Positions 33,943 through 41,300 of a stretch of 41,300 nt of DNA are shown here, one piece after another. This DNA comes from Bacillota bacterium (lineage in GTDB: Bacteria; Bacillota; Clostridia; Lachnospirales; Lachnospiraceae), in the NCBI GenBank assembly GCA_023409835.1, contig JAEYQV010000025.1, positions 1 to 41,300 on the forward strand, written 5' to 3'. A program made the translations under genes and the position numbers. Every line of letters starts with the position of its first letter. Positions within the stretch are counted from its first letter, which is position 1. The notes below the pieces were generated by a model, which was not told the DNA's origin, did not search any database, and saw only the letters and a program-made list of their open reading frames with translations.

Positions 33943-34548
33943 CTACATATCTACGAAATTCTTTAAGATCATCAGTCCCACCTCGCCGCTTTTCTCCGGA
34001 TGGAACTGGCAGGCGAAGATATTTTCCTTCTCCACGGAGGCATGGATTACTGTACTGTATTCTGTTGTTGCAGCCACAATACTTTCATCCCCTGCCTTCA
34101 GGTAATAGGAATGAACAAAATATACATGGGACTGATCCGGTATTCCTCTGAACAGCTTCGCATCCGGCCGTATCGTAAGAGAATTCCATCCCATATGGGG
34201 AATCTTAAGTCCTTCCTTATCCGGAAGCTTAAGAATCTCGCCCTGTAGGAGGGATAACCCCTCTACTCCTTCTGATTCAACACTTCTGCTAAATAGAAGC
34301 TGGAGTCCAAGGCAGATACCAAACAGCGGTGTCCCTTTGGAAGCAACTTCCTTAATGACCTCGACCATATGATAATGCTGCAGCTTCTCCATGGCATCTC
34401 CAAAAGCACCGACACCCGGCAGGATAACCTTATCCGCTCTCAGTATCAGGTCCCTATCCCTGGTGATCACCGGTTCAGCACCCAGATGAAGCAGCGCCTT
34501 CTCCACGCTTTTTAAATTACCAGCATCATAATCAATAATCGCTATCAT
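33943..34548 (-). CDS. hisH: Imidazole glycerol phosphate synthase, glutamine amidotransferase subunit HisH
   Basis: GGAGG lies 5 bases before ATG 34548 (MIAIIDYDAGNLKSVEKAL), giving 201 residues; the four codons up to 34560 are not used. It is a class I glutaminase: oxyanion strand LPGVGAFGDAM, nucleophile Cys79 in FGICLGLQLL, and the His-Glu pair in CQFHPEKSGEVG. It supplies ammonia to HisF, encoded next. Confidence 0.98.
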   Translation of the reverse strand: MIAIIDYDAGNLKSVEKALLHLGAEPVITRDRDLILRADKVILPGVGAFGDAMEKLQHYHMVEVIKEVASKGTPLFGICLGLQLLFSRSVESEGVEGLSLLQGEILKLPDKEGLKIPHMGWNSLTIRPDAKLFRGIPDQSHVYFVHSYYLKAGDESIVAATTEYSTVIHASVEKENIFACQFHPEKSGEVGLMILKNFVDM

Positions 34549-34591
34549 ATTAACCTCCACTCCGCCGAGGGCATCCTTCCTTTATTGTTAT

Positions 34592-36664
34592 TTAGTAATC
34601 CATATTCTCAAGGACGACATCATATATAGCTACACTGTAATCCATCTGGCTGTCGCTGTCAAGGATTGCCACCGCTGCTTTCTCAGAAAGCTTATATACA
34701 TGGCTTAATTCTGCCAGTATCTGATCTCTTACATAGTCCAGATCACTCTTAATTCCCAGGAGTGTAGCCAGTTCAACGTATTTATCATATCGCTTCAGTC
34801 CCTTTAGAAGGGAATCTAAGGCCTCCGGATATTTCTTCATTGCGTAATAATTATTATAGGAATTCAATTGTTTGTTCACGAACATAACGGTCTCTATCTT
34901 GTCGTATAACACTATGTCTTCATCCTTAAGCTCAATACCATAAACCTCATTATAAGCTTCTGTATACTTATGACGATTAAAATAAGTATTTGCATTCGCA
35001 ATGCTTAGGGAATATGTAAAAATATTTGTTCCGACTAATAGAAGAATCACCATCACGCCAAAGAACAGGAATACGATGGATGCCCCCAGACGGTTAATAC
35101 GACCTTCCACCTCATCAAAATCACCGATCTCCTCAATGATTTTCTTCTTCTCCTTCTTGGGCTTCTTAACCTTCTCCTTCTTCGAATCCTTGGCTGTTGC
35201 CTGTTTGGCATCTTCCGGAGAAGACTTACCTTTCCTTCCTGCTTCCTCCGCTTCCTGCGGTTCTATCGGTGTACCCTTCTTCTTTGATTTCTTTCCTTTG
35301 GATTTCTGCTCTTCCTTCGTTGCAGCAGCTTCCTTGACGCCGGCTTTCTCTTTGGCAGCGGCTTCTATTGCCTCTTCATCTACAACATTACCAAACAGCC
35401 ACCCAAATAAGCCCTTGCCTTTTACCGTTTTTGCCTTGGCTATCTTCTCTGCTTGCTTGGGGCTCTTGGCTTTCCTGCCCTGTGTAGCTTTCTTATCCTT
35501 CTTATTATCTTTATCCTGTACAGCCTGCGGTTCCAGCTTCGTAAATATGGCCTCATCAAACTCATCATCCTCGAGACCTGAGACTGCCTTCAGGGCATCA
35601 GAGAATACATCCCCGACGTCACTGGGCATATTGATATTACCCGGTGATGCTGTTGGTACCGTACCGCTTAGCATATCGGATATCGCCTGTACATCATCAC
35701 TGACCGGATCATCCGAGCTGAACTGACTCAGCAGACTTAAGAAGTCATCCTCCTCAGCACTCTGATTCTCTTCCTCTATACTTGTATTATTACCATCCTC
35801 CGGAGTAGCGAAGCCGCTTAACAAGTCACCTAAGGATGGCTCAAATTCCTCTTCCGATTCAAGTCCGAATTCCTCTTCCGGCTCAAGTCCGAAATCCTCT
35901 TCCGGCTCAAGTCCAAATTTCTCTTCCGGTTCAAGTCCGAATTCCTCTTCCGGCACAAGTCCGAATTCCTCTTCCGGATCAAGTCCAAATTCCTCTTCCG
36001 GTTCATCTTCCGTCAGGAAGTACTCCGAATCTATATTAGCTTCGGGCTCCTGCCGAGAAGCTTCTATCTCTTTTTGCTGCTGATCAGCTACTGTCTCAAC
36101 CGTCTGTCCATATCCGTTAAGCGGTTCTTTTGTTTCCTCCGGCCACTCAATCGGCTGTTCGGGTTTATAATCAGCATACAATTCCACCTGTGAAGTTGGA
36201 GAATTCTGCTCTCCCGGAGAAGCCGGCTTGTCTTCATAACTATCCCGGTTCATTGTAGGATCGGGGGTATCGTAAGTATCTCCTCCAAATAACTCATCAT
36301 CTCCAATGATAATCCGGTCCTCCAGGTCCGCATTGATATCAAACCGGTCAAAATCAACCAAATCCTCCGGATCAATAAAATCATAGCGCTTCTGCTCTGA
36401 TTTCACAGGCTTCGGTCCGAGCTGCTTTGCTTCAATCTCCTTCGCTGCTGCCAGTGACAGCTTTCCCTGTTCCGGGTTCTGCTGCGTCTGGTTGACCTGG
36501 CTCCTCTTATATGCGTTTGTGACAGGCTCCGAGCTGCTTTTGACCGAATTTAATAAACTGTCCAGATAAGATTCATTCGATTTCACCTGCTTCTTATCGA
36601 GACAGTCTGAACAATATTCTATTCCTTCCGGTATATCCTTCTTACACAATCTGCACTTGGCCAT
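34592..36664 (-). CDS. Zinc-ribbon, repeat-containing membrane protein with extracytoplasmic TPR-like domain
   Basis: The reading frame extends to a GTG at 36670, but the ATG at 36664 (MAKCRLCKKDIPEG) begins the zinc ribbon CxxC...CSDC. A long acidic disordered region follows. It includes six 8-residue repeats of the type EEFGLEPE at about residues 220-272, encoded by a 24-bp tandem repeat. A Lys-rich basic stretch (about 390-530) and one membrane span (IVFLFFGVMVILLLVG, about 545) come next. The ~140-residue C-terminal domain is helical, with NRHKYTEAYNEVYGIEL and MKKYPEALDSLLKGL resembling TPRs. No family name is recognised. It lies 57 bp after the CheW-like gene and before hisH, so it may share the promoter at 37264-37292. 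Confidence 0.85.
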   Translation of the reverse strand: MAKCRLCKKDIPEGIEYCSDCLDKKQVKSNESYLDSLLNSVKSSSEPVTNAYKRSQVNQTQQNPEQGKLSLAAAKEIEAKQLGPKPVKSEQKRYDFIDPEDLVDFDRFDINADLEDRIIIGDDELFGGDTYDTPDPTMNRDSYEDKPASPGEQNSPTSQVELYADYKPEQPIEWPEETKEPLNGYGQTVETVADQQQKEIEASRQEPEANIDSEYFLTEDEPEEEFGLDPEEEFGLVPEEEFGLEPEEKFGLEPEEDFGLEPEEEFGLESEEEFEPSLGDLLSGFATPEDGNNTSIEEENQSAEEDDFLSLLSQFSSDDPVSDDVQAISDMLSGTVPTASPGNINMPSDVGDVFSDALKAVSGLEDDEFDEAIFTKLEPQAVQDKDNKKDKKATQGRKAKSPKQAEKIAKAKTVKGKGLFGWLFGNVVDEEAIEAAAKEKAGVKEAAATKEEQKSKGKKSKKKGTPIEPQEAEEAGRKGKSSPEDAKQATAKDSKKEKVKKPKKEKKKIIEEIGDFDEVEGRINRLGASIVFLFFGVMVILLLVGTNIFTYSLSIANANTYFNRHKYTEAYNEVYGIELKDEDIVLYDKIETVMFVNKQLNSYNNYYAMKKYPEALDSLLKGLKRYDKYVELATLLGIKSDLDYVRDQILAELSHVYKLSEKAAVAILDSDSQMDYSVAIYDVVLENMDY
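35845..36005 (-). repeat. 24-bp tandem repeat inside a coding sequence
   Basis: About six and a half units encode EEFGLDPE, EEFGLVPE, EEFGLEPE, EKFGLEPE, EDFGLEPE and EEFGLESE. The nucleotide units differ at only a few positions, so slippage or recombination can change copy number in frame. Confidence 0.85.
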
Positions 36665-36721
36665 AGGCACCGTCCATTTTTCCTTCGTAAACGAAAGTCG
36701 TAAATATAATGTTAGTCATGA

Positions 36722-37198
36722 TTAGCATTTTACTTCAGGATTAATATCCGTAATAATTTTTCTTAATTCCAGTATCTCGATCTTCCTGCCCTCGATATTC
36801 AGAATGGCAGTTACAACACCTTTAACAGTGGTGGTGAGCTTTTTGCCCGGCTTCGTTATGTTAGCGGTTGTAGTTCTGTGCATCCCGACCACATCATCAG
36901 CCAGAAATGCTATGTTCATGTTATTGATGCTGGATACGATGACCATTTGCTGTTCCGTTTCTGTGTTCTCGGTCAGCTTCAGGTATTTTACTGTATTTAT
37001 AATCGGAATTAGAAAATCTCTGGGCATTATGATCCCTTCAATACATGGATGGGCGTTGGGAATCCTTCTAGGCTTTATATCATGAGGCAGTATCTCCCTG
37101 ATATCATTAATATCGACACCGTAGCTGTTACCCCCTGCACTGAATTCCAAGATTTCAATTTCTCTTTTTTCTTCTCCCAGTAATAATTCCATCTCCAT
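36722..37198 (-). CDS. CheW-like domain protein
   Basis: The 158-residue product is a single CheW domain: ILEFSAGGNSYGVDINDIREIL, IEGIIMPRDFLIPIINTVKYL, the AFLADDVVGMHR segment and TTTVKGVVTAILNIEGRKIEILEL. It is a scaffold coupling chemoreceptors to CheA, or the receiver-less part of CheV. No receiver domain is fused, and no other chemotaxis gene is visible. GGAGGAAACATT precedes the ATG. It is the first gene after a good promoter. Confidence 0.9.
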   Translation of the reverse strand: MEMELLLGEEKREIEILEFSAGGNSYGVDINDIREILPHDIKPRRIPNAHPCIEGIIMPRDFLIPIINTVKYLKLTENTETEQQMVIVSSINNMNIAFLADDVVGMHRTTTANITKPGKKLTTTVKGVVTAILNIEGRKIEILELRKIITDINPEVKC

Positions 37199-37263
37199 AA
37201 TGTTTCCTCCGCATTGGTAGCTCTTTTCTTCTTAAGTATATATCGAACAATATAACTAATTCT

Positions 37264-37292
37264 ATTATAGTATAAGAATTTAAATATTACAA
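37264..37292 (-). promoter_or_regulatory. Promoter of the CheW-like gene
   Basis: On the minus strand TTGTAA (37292-37287), a 17-base spacer, then TATAAT (37269-37264). It gives a leader of about 60 nt. Confidence 0.7.
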
Positions 37293-37297
37293 ACAAA

Positions 37298-37372
37298 AAA
37301 GCCCAAGAGGAATAAAAACCCATAGCCGATGTACTTTGGTTGGAAATCCCATCATCAGGACTCCTCTGAAAA
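37298..37372 (-). other. Possible terminator-like structured segment after the nitroreductase gene
   Basis: On the minus strand AGAGGA (just after the stop) can pair with TCCTCT about 50 bases later. The right part runs CCTCTTGGGCTTTTTTG, ending in six T. The stem is short relative to the loop, so the terminator call is weak. Confidence 0.35.
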
Positions 37373-37374
37373 TT

Positions 37375-37956
37375 CTATTCATAAAAATTATGAAAGGTAA
37401 TCTCTTTTGCCGATTTCTTCTCTCTGAGTGCAATTTTCCTGTCTGTATAGCCGAATGCAATCATCTCGGAGGGAATACAATTGCCCGGCAGTCTGAGTAA
37501 TTCCTTTAATTTATAAACATCATAAAATGATATCCAGGTAGAATATACTTCTTTTTCCAAGGCAGCCAAAGCCATATGCGTACCTGCTATCTTAGTCTGA
37601 TGCTCTTCCATATTAAGAATGGAATATAATTCTTTGCTCATAGTCCCAATCTCATGTTCAAATAACGGGAATCGGCGTTTCTGTATGTTTCTTCCGCCCC
37701 TTTCATCCTCAACGATCATGGTACATAACACGATCAATAATGGAGCCTTACTGATCCAGGACTGATGATATGCGATCTCCGATATCTTGCCGATTAATTC
37801 TTTATCATCGATAATACCGAATCTCCAGGGCTGTTCATTGCCGCCGGAAGGTGATAATCTCCCTGCTTCCACTATGTAAGCAATTACCTCCTCAGGGATA
37901 CTCCTGTCAGCAAAGCTTCTGATGCTTCCTCTTTTGTTCATTAGATCAATTAACAT
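37375..37956 (-). CDS. Nitroreductase family protein (FMN-dependent)
   Basis: The 193-residue protein opens LIDLMNKRGSIRSFADRSIPEE and has SPSGGNEQPWRFGII. Both are FMN-binding signatures of the nitroreductase superfamily. The C-terminal part includes SEMIAFGYTDRKIAL. It likely reduces nitro or quinone compounds with NAD(P)H; the physiological substrate is unknown. AAGAAGG precedes the ATG. No clear promoter was found in the 84-bp gap upstream, so it may be co-transcribed with the 2H phosphoesterase gene. Confidence 0.92.
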   Translation of the reverse strand: MLIDLMNKRGSIRSFADRSIPEEVIAYIVEAGRLSPSGGNEQPWRFGIIDDKELIGKISEIAYHQSWISKAPLLIVLCTMIVEDERGGRNIQKRRFPLFEHEIGTMSKELYSILNMEEHQTKIAGTHMALAALEKEVYSTWISFYDVYKLKELLRLPGNCIPSEMIAFGYTDRKIALREKKSAKEITFHNFYE

Positions 37957-38040
37957 ATGAAAACCTTCTTTCTTCTATCCAATGAGATACCTGAACTGAC
38001 TTCATTATGTTCCTCCAGAATCAGGTTCCATCTTGATTTA

Positions 38041-38559
38041 TTAGTCTATGAAAGAATACTCATATTCTATCCTTGATTCTTCGGAAGCTCCGATTGTCTC
38101 AACACTTATTTTTGTCACCTGTGTACGAAACATATTCTGAAGCTCTCTAGTATTCTGAATCGCCCGGATATAATCATTTTCCTCTTCTATTTTCCCTATT
38201 GTCATATGCGGAACATAAGGAATATCAGCCCTGTAAAACCTTTGCAGGATTCCGGTATATAGCTTATCATGCAATGATCTTATCTCTTGATTACCTTCCA
38301 AAACATTGAGGAAAAGATAATTCCCACCTGACCGGTGAGGTGAAATTCCTTGCATTGTCAAAGCAAAGCTTTTAACATCACATAAACTGGCTCTTATGTG
38401 ATCCATCAGTTCTTCCGTAGTAAAATCACTGTCAAATGGAAATACAAGAGTGATATGGGGCTTTACAAAATTGGCATATGGATCATATAAGGCTCTAAGC
38501 TCATGAATAATCTCCAGCTTCTCAAAGTCCGGAAAAATCATAATACATCTCTTTGGCAT
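38041..38559 (-). CDS. 2H phosphoesterase / 2'-5' RNA ligase family protein
   Basis: The 172-residue product has both HxT motifs that define the 2H fold: VKPHITLVFPF (His35, Thr37) and VPHMTIGK (His118, Thr120). Overall length matches the YjcG/LigT-like group. Such enzymes open or form 2',5'- or cyclic phosphodiester bonds; the substrate here is unknown. GAGGGAATTT precedes the ATG, and a consensus promoter lies just upstream. Confidence 0.9.
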   Translation of the reverse strand: MPKRCIMIFPDFEKLEIIHELRALYDPYANFVKPHITLVFPFDSDFTTEELMDHIRASLCDVKSFALTMQGISPHRSGGNYLFLNVLEGNQEIRSLHDKLYTGILQRFYRADIPYVPHMTIGKIEEENDYIRAIQNTRELQNMFRTQVTKISVETIGASEESRIEYEYSFID

Positions 38560-38588
38560 AAATTCCCTCGCGTAAATAAATTAGCTTA

Positions 38589-38617
38589 ATAATACTGTAA
38601 ATGTAATATGCTGTCAA
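38589..38617 (-). promoter_or_regulatory. Promoter of the 2H phosphoesterase gene
   Basis: On the minus strand TTGACA (38617-38612), a 17-base spacer, then TATTAT (38594-38589), about 30 bases before the start codon. Confidence 0.75.
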
Positions 38618-38642
38618 TCATTATCAAGTAAGTCATAGGAGC

Positions 38643-38672
38643 CATTGGACAGTCACGTCCAATGAGTATAAT
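38643..38672 (+). promoter_or_regulatory. Promoter with overlapping operator-like dyad upstream of the permease gene
   Basis: TTGGAC (38645-38650), a 16-base spacer and TATAAT (38667-38672) form a promoter. The perfect dyad CATTGGAC/GTCCAATG (38643-38650 and 38657-38664, 6-base gap) covers the -35 box and the spacer. That is where a repressor would bind. Confidence 0.55.
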
Positions 38673-38815
38673 GAAAAAATTAGGTACTTTAATGGAGTTA
38701 ATTTGGTTTTAAATATGGTAATTTTAACCAAAATGAGCTACTGGAAACTATTGTATATTATGCAATCTATCAAATCTCTTATAGATATCATTAGTAAATA
38801 TAAATAGTAAGAACA

Positions 38816-38844
38816 TTGATTATATGTAAAAATTAAGATATGAT
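38816..38844 (+). promoter_or_regulatory. Proximal promoter of the permease-phosphoribosyltransferase operon
   Basis: TTGATT (38816-38821), a 17-base spacer, then TATGAT (38839-38844), about 38 bases before the start codon. Confidence 0.6.
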
Positions 38845-38882
38845 TTTTTTGTAATTTAAAAAAAGAGTGAGGAGAAATAAAA

Positions 38883-40028
38883 ATGGAAATGATACTTGAT
38901 TTAGGCGCATTTATGTTAGCAGTAGTTGCAGTAATCATTAATGGTGTCCCTCAGTTACTTTATGCTCAGGCTCGTGGTTTTGCAATTAAACCGGCTGGCT
39001 TTGCCTATTTAATTGGTGCCTTCGGCAATATGCTTACCGGATCTGTTACACCAATTTCAAGCCAGGCAGAAACAATTACAGTAGCAAGTGTAAAAAAGGA
39101 TCTACGAAACAATATTAGTTCGATTCTTTTAGCAGCATTGCTTATCGTTGTATTGGGGTTATTCGGTGGCATCACTAAGATTTCAGACTTTGCAGGTCCT
39201 GCGGTTGTTGCCGGTATGATGAGCGGTGTGGGCCTGATGTTAGCCAGTGTCACATTAGATATGCTTGGTCAGGAAAAACGTACTACAATTATATCGACGG
39301 TTTCAGCATTAGTTGCTTACGTTATATTTCTAAATGATGGAAACAAGGTTGTTTTGACAATCTTTATATCAGTAGCCGTATCAACCATTGATTTCTTATT
39401 CATTCAAAAGCGCCGTGTAAATATGTCAACATTGGTTGAAGATGGAAGAAAAGCTGTAGAAATGAGTACCGAATGGAGATTTTGGAAAAAGAAATATTGG
39501 GCAGATTTTAAGCTTATTAAGCCAACCATTAATATATCCGTTATCGTTGGTGCACTAAGTATCATGATGTTAAATATCGGTGCAAATATCTCTTTCGGTG
39601 GAATTACAGCAAGCATTGCCGGAACAACCCAGAACTATGATCATTTATCTATCATCAATTCTCTTGCAGATGTTCCCAGTGCATTATTTGGCGGACCGCC
39701 AATCGAAGCAATTATATCCGGCACAGCTGGCGCTCCATGGCCGGTAGCTTGCGGTGTAGTATTCATGCTTTTAACAGGTTTATTAATTTTAACAGGTGTT
39801 ATCAGTCGTTTAGGTAAATATCTCCCCTCACAGAGTATTGCAGGCTTCCTTTTTGTAATTGGTTTAATTATGACCTTTGCACCAAACCTTGCTGCTGCAT
39901 CTCAGTCAGAAGATGCAATGAGCGGATATATTGCTCTTGGTGTAACTGCATGGGCTAAAAATCCTTTCTTAGGAATGGTAGCCGGTATTATTGTTCGTTA
40001 CTTAGGAATGTATATAGGTTTAGCATAA
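38883..40028 (+). CDS. NCS2-type nucleobase permease
   Basis: The 381-residue protein has about 11 hydrophobic spans and family segments such as FGNMLTGSVTPISSQAE near the N-terminus. DVPSALFGGPPIEAIISGTAG and IAGFLFVIGLIMTFAPN lie near the C-terminus. This places it with the xanthine/uracil and hypoxanthine/guanine (AzgA-like) permeases, at the short end of the family. AGGAG precedes the ATG. Thirteen bases separate it from a phosphoribosyltransferase gene, so import and salvage of a purine base is the natural role. Codon use (many TTA, GCA, GTA, ACA) is more AT-ending than in the neighbouring activase and EssC genes. Confidence 0.85.
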   Translation: MEMILDLGAFMLAVVAVIINGVPQLLYAQARGFAIKPAGFAYLIGAFGNMLTGSVTPISSQAETITVASVKKDLRNNISSILLAALLIVVLGLFGGITKISDFAGPAVVAGMMSGVGLMLASVTLDMLGQEKRTTIISTVSALVAYVIFLNDGNKVVLTIFISVAVSTIDFLFIQKRRVNMSTLVEDGRKAVEMSTEWRFWKKKYWADFKLIKPTINISVIVGALSIMMLNIGANISFGGITASIAGTTQNYDHLSIINSLADVPSALFGGPPIEAIISGTAGAPWPVACGVVFMLLTGLLILTGVISRLGKYLPSQSIAGFLFVIGLIMTFAPNLAAASQSEDAMSGYIALGVTAWAKNPFLGMVAGIIVRYLGMYIGLA

Positions 40029-40041
40029 TTGGAGGCTTTTT

Positions 40042-40617
40042 ATGAATAACACAGATACATATACAATTCATCTTTCAGATAATTACTCAGTAGAACTTCC
40101 TCTCTTAGACATTGGCGAAGGCTTTTGCATTTATTCCTTTGATATGACAGGAGAATGTGAATGGAACCGTGTGGCTGCGGAAGAGTTATTAAAGAAATTA
40201 GCACCCTATGAGTTTGATGGATTTGTAACAGTTCAGACGAAATCCTGCGGATTAACTCAGTCAATCAGCAAGGATTATCCTAAATACTTAGAGCTTAGAA
40301 AAAGTAAAAAGGGATTTATGGTTGAACCACAGGGTGTAACCGTTCAGTCTATTACAACACAGGGAAAGCAGGAGCTCTGGATTGGCAAAGAAAAATATGA
40401 ATACTTTTCAGGTAAGAAATTATGCTTTTTAGATGATGTTGTATCCACCGGTGGTACCATTGATGCGGTTTTAGAACTTGCCAAAAAAATCGGAATCGAA
40501 ATCACTGTAATTGCATGTGTGCTTACAGAAAGCACGAAGCGCACAGAGTATAACGGAATACCCTTAGTATGTCTTGATCATATTCCACTGCCGGGAAAGA
40601 TTCATGTAGAAGAATAA
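40042..40617 (+). CDS. Phosphoribosyltransferase (adenine/xanthine type), purine salvage
   Basis: The 191-residue product carries the PRPP-binding loop KLCFLDDVVSTGGTIDAVLEL. The upstream segment YLELRKSKKGFM...VQSITTQGKQELW resembles adenine and xanthine phosphoribosyltransferases, which transfer ribose 5-phosphate from PRPP to a base. The base cannot be fixed from sequence. It follows the permease gene with its own GGAGG site. A 19-bp-stem terminator follows the stop, with repeat copy B between. Confidence 0.88.
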   Translation: MNNTDTYTIHLSDNYSVELPLLDIGEGFCIYSFDMTGECEWNRVAAEELLKKLAPYEFDGFVTVQTKSCGLTQSISKDYPKYLELRKSKKGFMVEPQGVTVQSITTQGKQELWIGKEKYEYFSGKKLCFLDDVVSTGGTIDAVLELAKKIGIEITVIACVLTESTKRTEYNGIPLVCLDHIPLPGKIHVEE

Positions 40618-40619
40618 TA

Positions 40620-40652
40620 TAGGATTATCTGCCTGTGGCCGTCAACCACTAA
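40620..40652. repeat. Intergenic repeat copy B
   Basis: TAGGATTATCTGCCTGTGGC followed by CGTCAACCACTAA, about 27 of 33 positions identical to copy A. It starts 3 bases after the phosphoribosyltransferase stop and runs into the left arm of the terminator at 40651. Confidence 0.65.
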
Positions 40653-40703
40653 TAGAAAAGAAGTATTGGTCCATCCTTTGTGATCCAATACTTCTTTTCT
40701 ATT
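40651..40703. terminator. Bidirectional terminator between the phosphoribosyltransferase and tspO genes
   Basis: A perfect 19-bp stem, AATAGAAAAGAAGTATTGG with its complement CCAATACTTCTTTTCTATT, around a 15-base loop. The T-rich right arm on each strand suits termination of both convergent genes. Confidence 0.85.
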
Positions 40704-40761
40704 ATCTGAAATACACTCACTTCCCTGCATGTTCATGCATGCTTAAGCTTTCTAATCTCAA

Positions 40762-41235
40762 CTAAATCCTTAAGTAATGAATTGCAATCGACAGATTGAG
40801 GTAACCCGCAAATGTAACCCATAGTAAATAAGGAATTAATAGCTTCCCTGCCGTCGGATTAATTTCATAAAAAGATTTCAACGTTAAAAAGATAAGATAC
40901 CAAAGCAACAGTAACCAAGCAAATGCCAGTAAGTATGCGTCTAACTCAAAAAAGATAACTGACCAAAGTACATTGGCTACTAATTGAACCCCATAAAGAG
41001 TCAGCGCTGTTTTCTTTTGATCCGAATCAGATACATACACCAAGTATGCGGCAATCCCCATTAATATGTACAGAACCGTCCATACCACCGGAAAAACCCA
41101 GCCAGGAGGCGCCAAGGGCGGTTTATACATTGTTGCGTATTTTTGCATGCTGTCTGACGTCAACAGCCCGGCCAGTGCTCCCGCTCCCAGACTGATGAAT
41201 AAACTGATGAGTAATTCCTTCCAATTAACATTCAT
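40762..41235 (-). CDS. tspO: TspO/MBR family tryptophan-rich sensory protein
   Basis: AGGTGACTGCT precedes the ATG at 41235 (MNVNWKELLISLFISLGAG), giving 157 residues; the three codons to 41244 begin with GTG and are less likely. Five membrane spans are present. The family signature reads KPPLAPPGWVFPVVWTVLYILMG, with WSVIFFELDAY and LLWYLIFLTLKSFYEIN later. TspO proteins bind porphyrins and related ligands and act in stress responses. The gene stands alone and is convergent with the purine salvage operon. Confidence 0.95.
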   Translation of the reverse strand: MNVNWKELLISLFISLGAGALAGLLTSDSMQKYATMYKPPLAPPGWVFPVVWTVLYILMGIAAYLVYVSDSDQKKTALTLYGVQLVANVLWSVIFFELDAYLLAFAWLLLLWYLIFLTLKSFYEINPTAGKLLIPYLLWVTFAGYLNLSIAIHYLRI

Positions 41236-41300
41236 AGCAGTCACCTGAAAGAATAGTTACTATAATATATATTTCCTGGCATATATATATTACTTGTTCC

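Larger units (their letters stand above)
38560..38882. other. 323-bp divergent intergenic region
   Basis: No gene is present. It holds the minus-strand promoter at 38589-38617, the plus-strand promoter with dyad at 38643-38672, a TTTGGTT/AACCAAA hairpin near 38701-38734 and a second plus-strand promoter at 38816-38844. I searched for the conserved core of a purine riboswitch and did not find it. Confidence 0.65.

Noticed and set aside
35001..36039. Plus-strand frames of 241 and 67 codons with Ser/Phe-rich or proline-repeat sequence
   Set aside because: They are shadows of the 692-codon minus-strand gene; the repeats mirror its 24-bp tandem repeat.
37298..37372. Possible hammerhead ribozyme because the minus strand contains CTGATGA after the nitroreductase gene
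   Set aside because: The second core element GAAA and a suitable cleavage triplet and stems are missing.
38560..38882. Purine riboswitch upstream of the nucleobase permease
   Set aside because: The conserved three-way junction core and flanking helices were not found in either promoter's leader.

Overview
The window looks like a chromosomal segment of a low-to-mid GC spore-forming Clostridia, most likely Lachnospiraceae. The reasons are the gerW/ytfJ-DUF2953 sporulation pair, the zinc-ribbon (C+) ribosomal protein L28, Firmicute-type AGGAGG ribosome binding sites, TTGACA/TATAAT promoters with 17-bp spacers, and a giant fused 2-hydroxyacyl-CoA dehydratase activase. No rRNA, tRNA, insertion sequence, integrase or CRISPR array was recognised. 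Most genes lie on the minus strand, so transcription runs from high to low coordinates. REGION 1 (1-11350, minus): a type VII secretion (T7SSb/WXG100) locus behind one good promoter at 11322-11350. In transcription order it encodes an FHA-domain EssC ATPase, YukD, two WXG100 proteins, a GC-rich hairpin, a lipoprotein, a GHSKG-type alpha/beta hydrolase with a C-terminal WXG-like helical region, a small coiled-coil protein, a third WXG100 protein, a PP2C phosphatase and a transmembrane Ser/Thr kinase that runs off the window. The lipase, lipoprotein and two small helical proteins match the layout of the staphylococcal reverse-domain T7 lipase TslA module (immunity lipoprotein plus two targeting partners). 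The kinase/phosphatase pair and the FHA domain suggest control of secretion by phosphorylation. REGION 2 (11400-17521): housekeeping and sporulation genes: a DUF1653 protein, FakA (YloV) with Asp23/YloU, a 45-residue membrane protein on the plus strand, L28, a DUF523 protein, GerW, a DUF2953 protein and a conserved small protein. REGION 3 (17583-24470): a helical protein of unknown function, two ABC-2 permeases without an ATPase, a rhomboid-like membrane protein apparently lacking catalytic residues, CorA with a 220-nt leader, a 720-bp non-coding stretch holding a 175-bp imperfect palindrome and two copies of an intergenic repeat, and a double-LysM protein. REGION 4 (24617-29015, plus): one 1410-codon CoA-dehydratase activase-like gene with its own promoter and terminator. 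REGION 5 (29130-37292, minus): an APC amino acid permease, a methyltransferase, a TPR protein, Ung, HisF, HisH, a zinc-ribbon/TPR membrane protein with a 24-bp tandem repeat, and a CheW-like protein. REGION 6 (37375-41300): nitroreductase, a 2H phosphoesterase, a plus-strand NCS2-type permease plus phosphoribosyltransferase operon (purine salvage) with two candidate promoters, and TspO. A 33-bp repeat recurs in three intergenic regions (11422, 23989/24026, 40620), twice directly beside a terminator.
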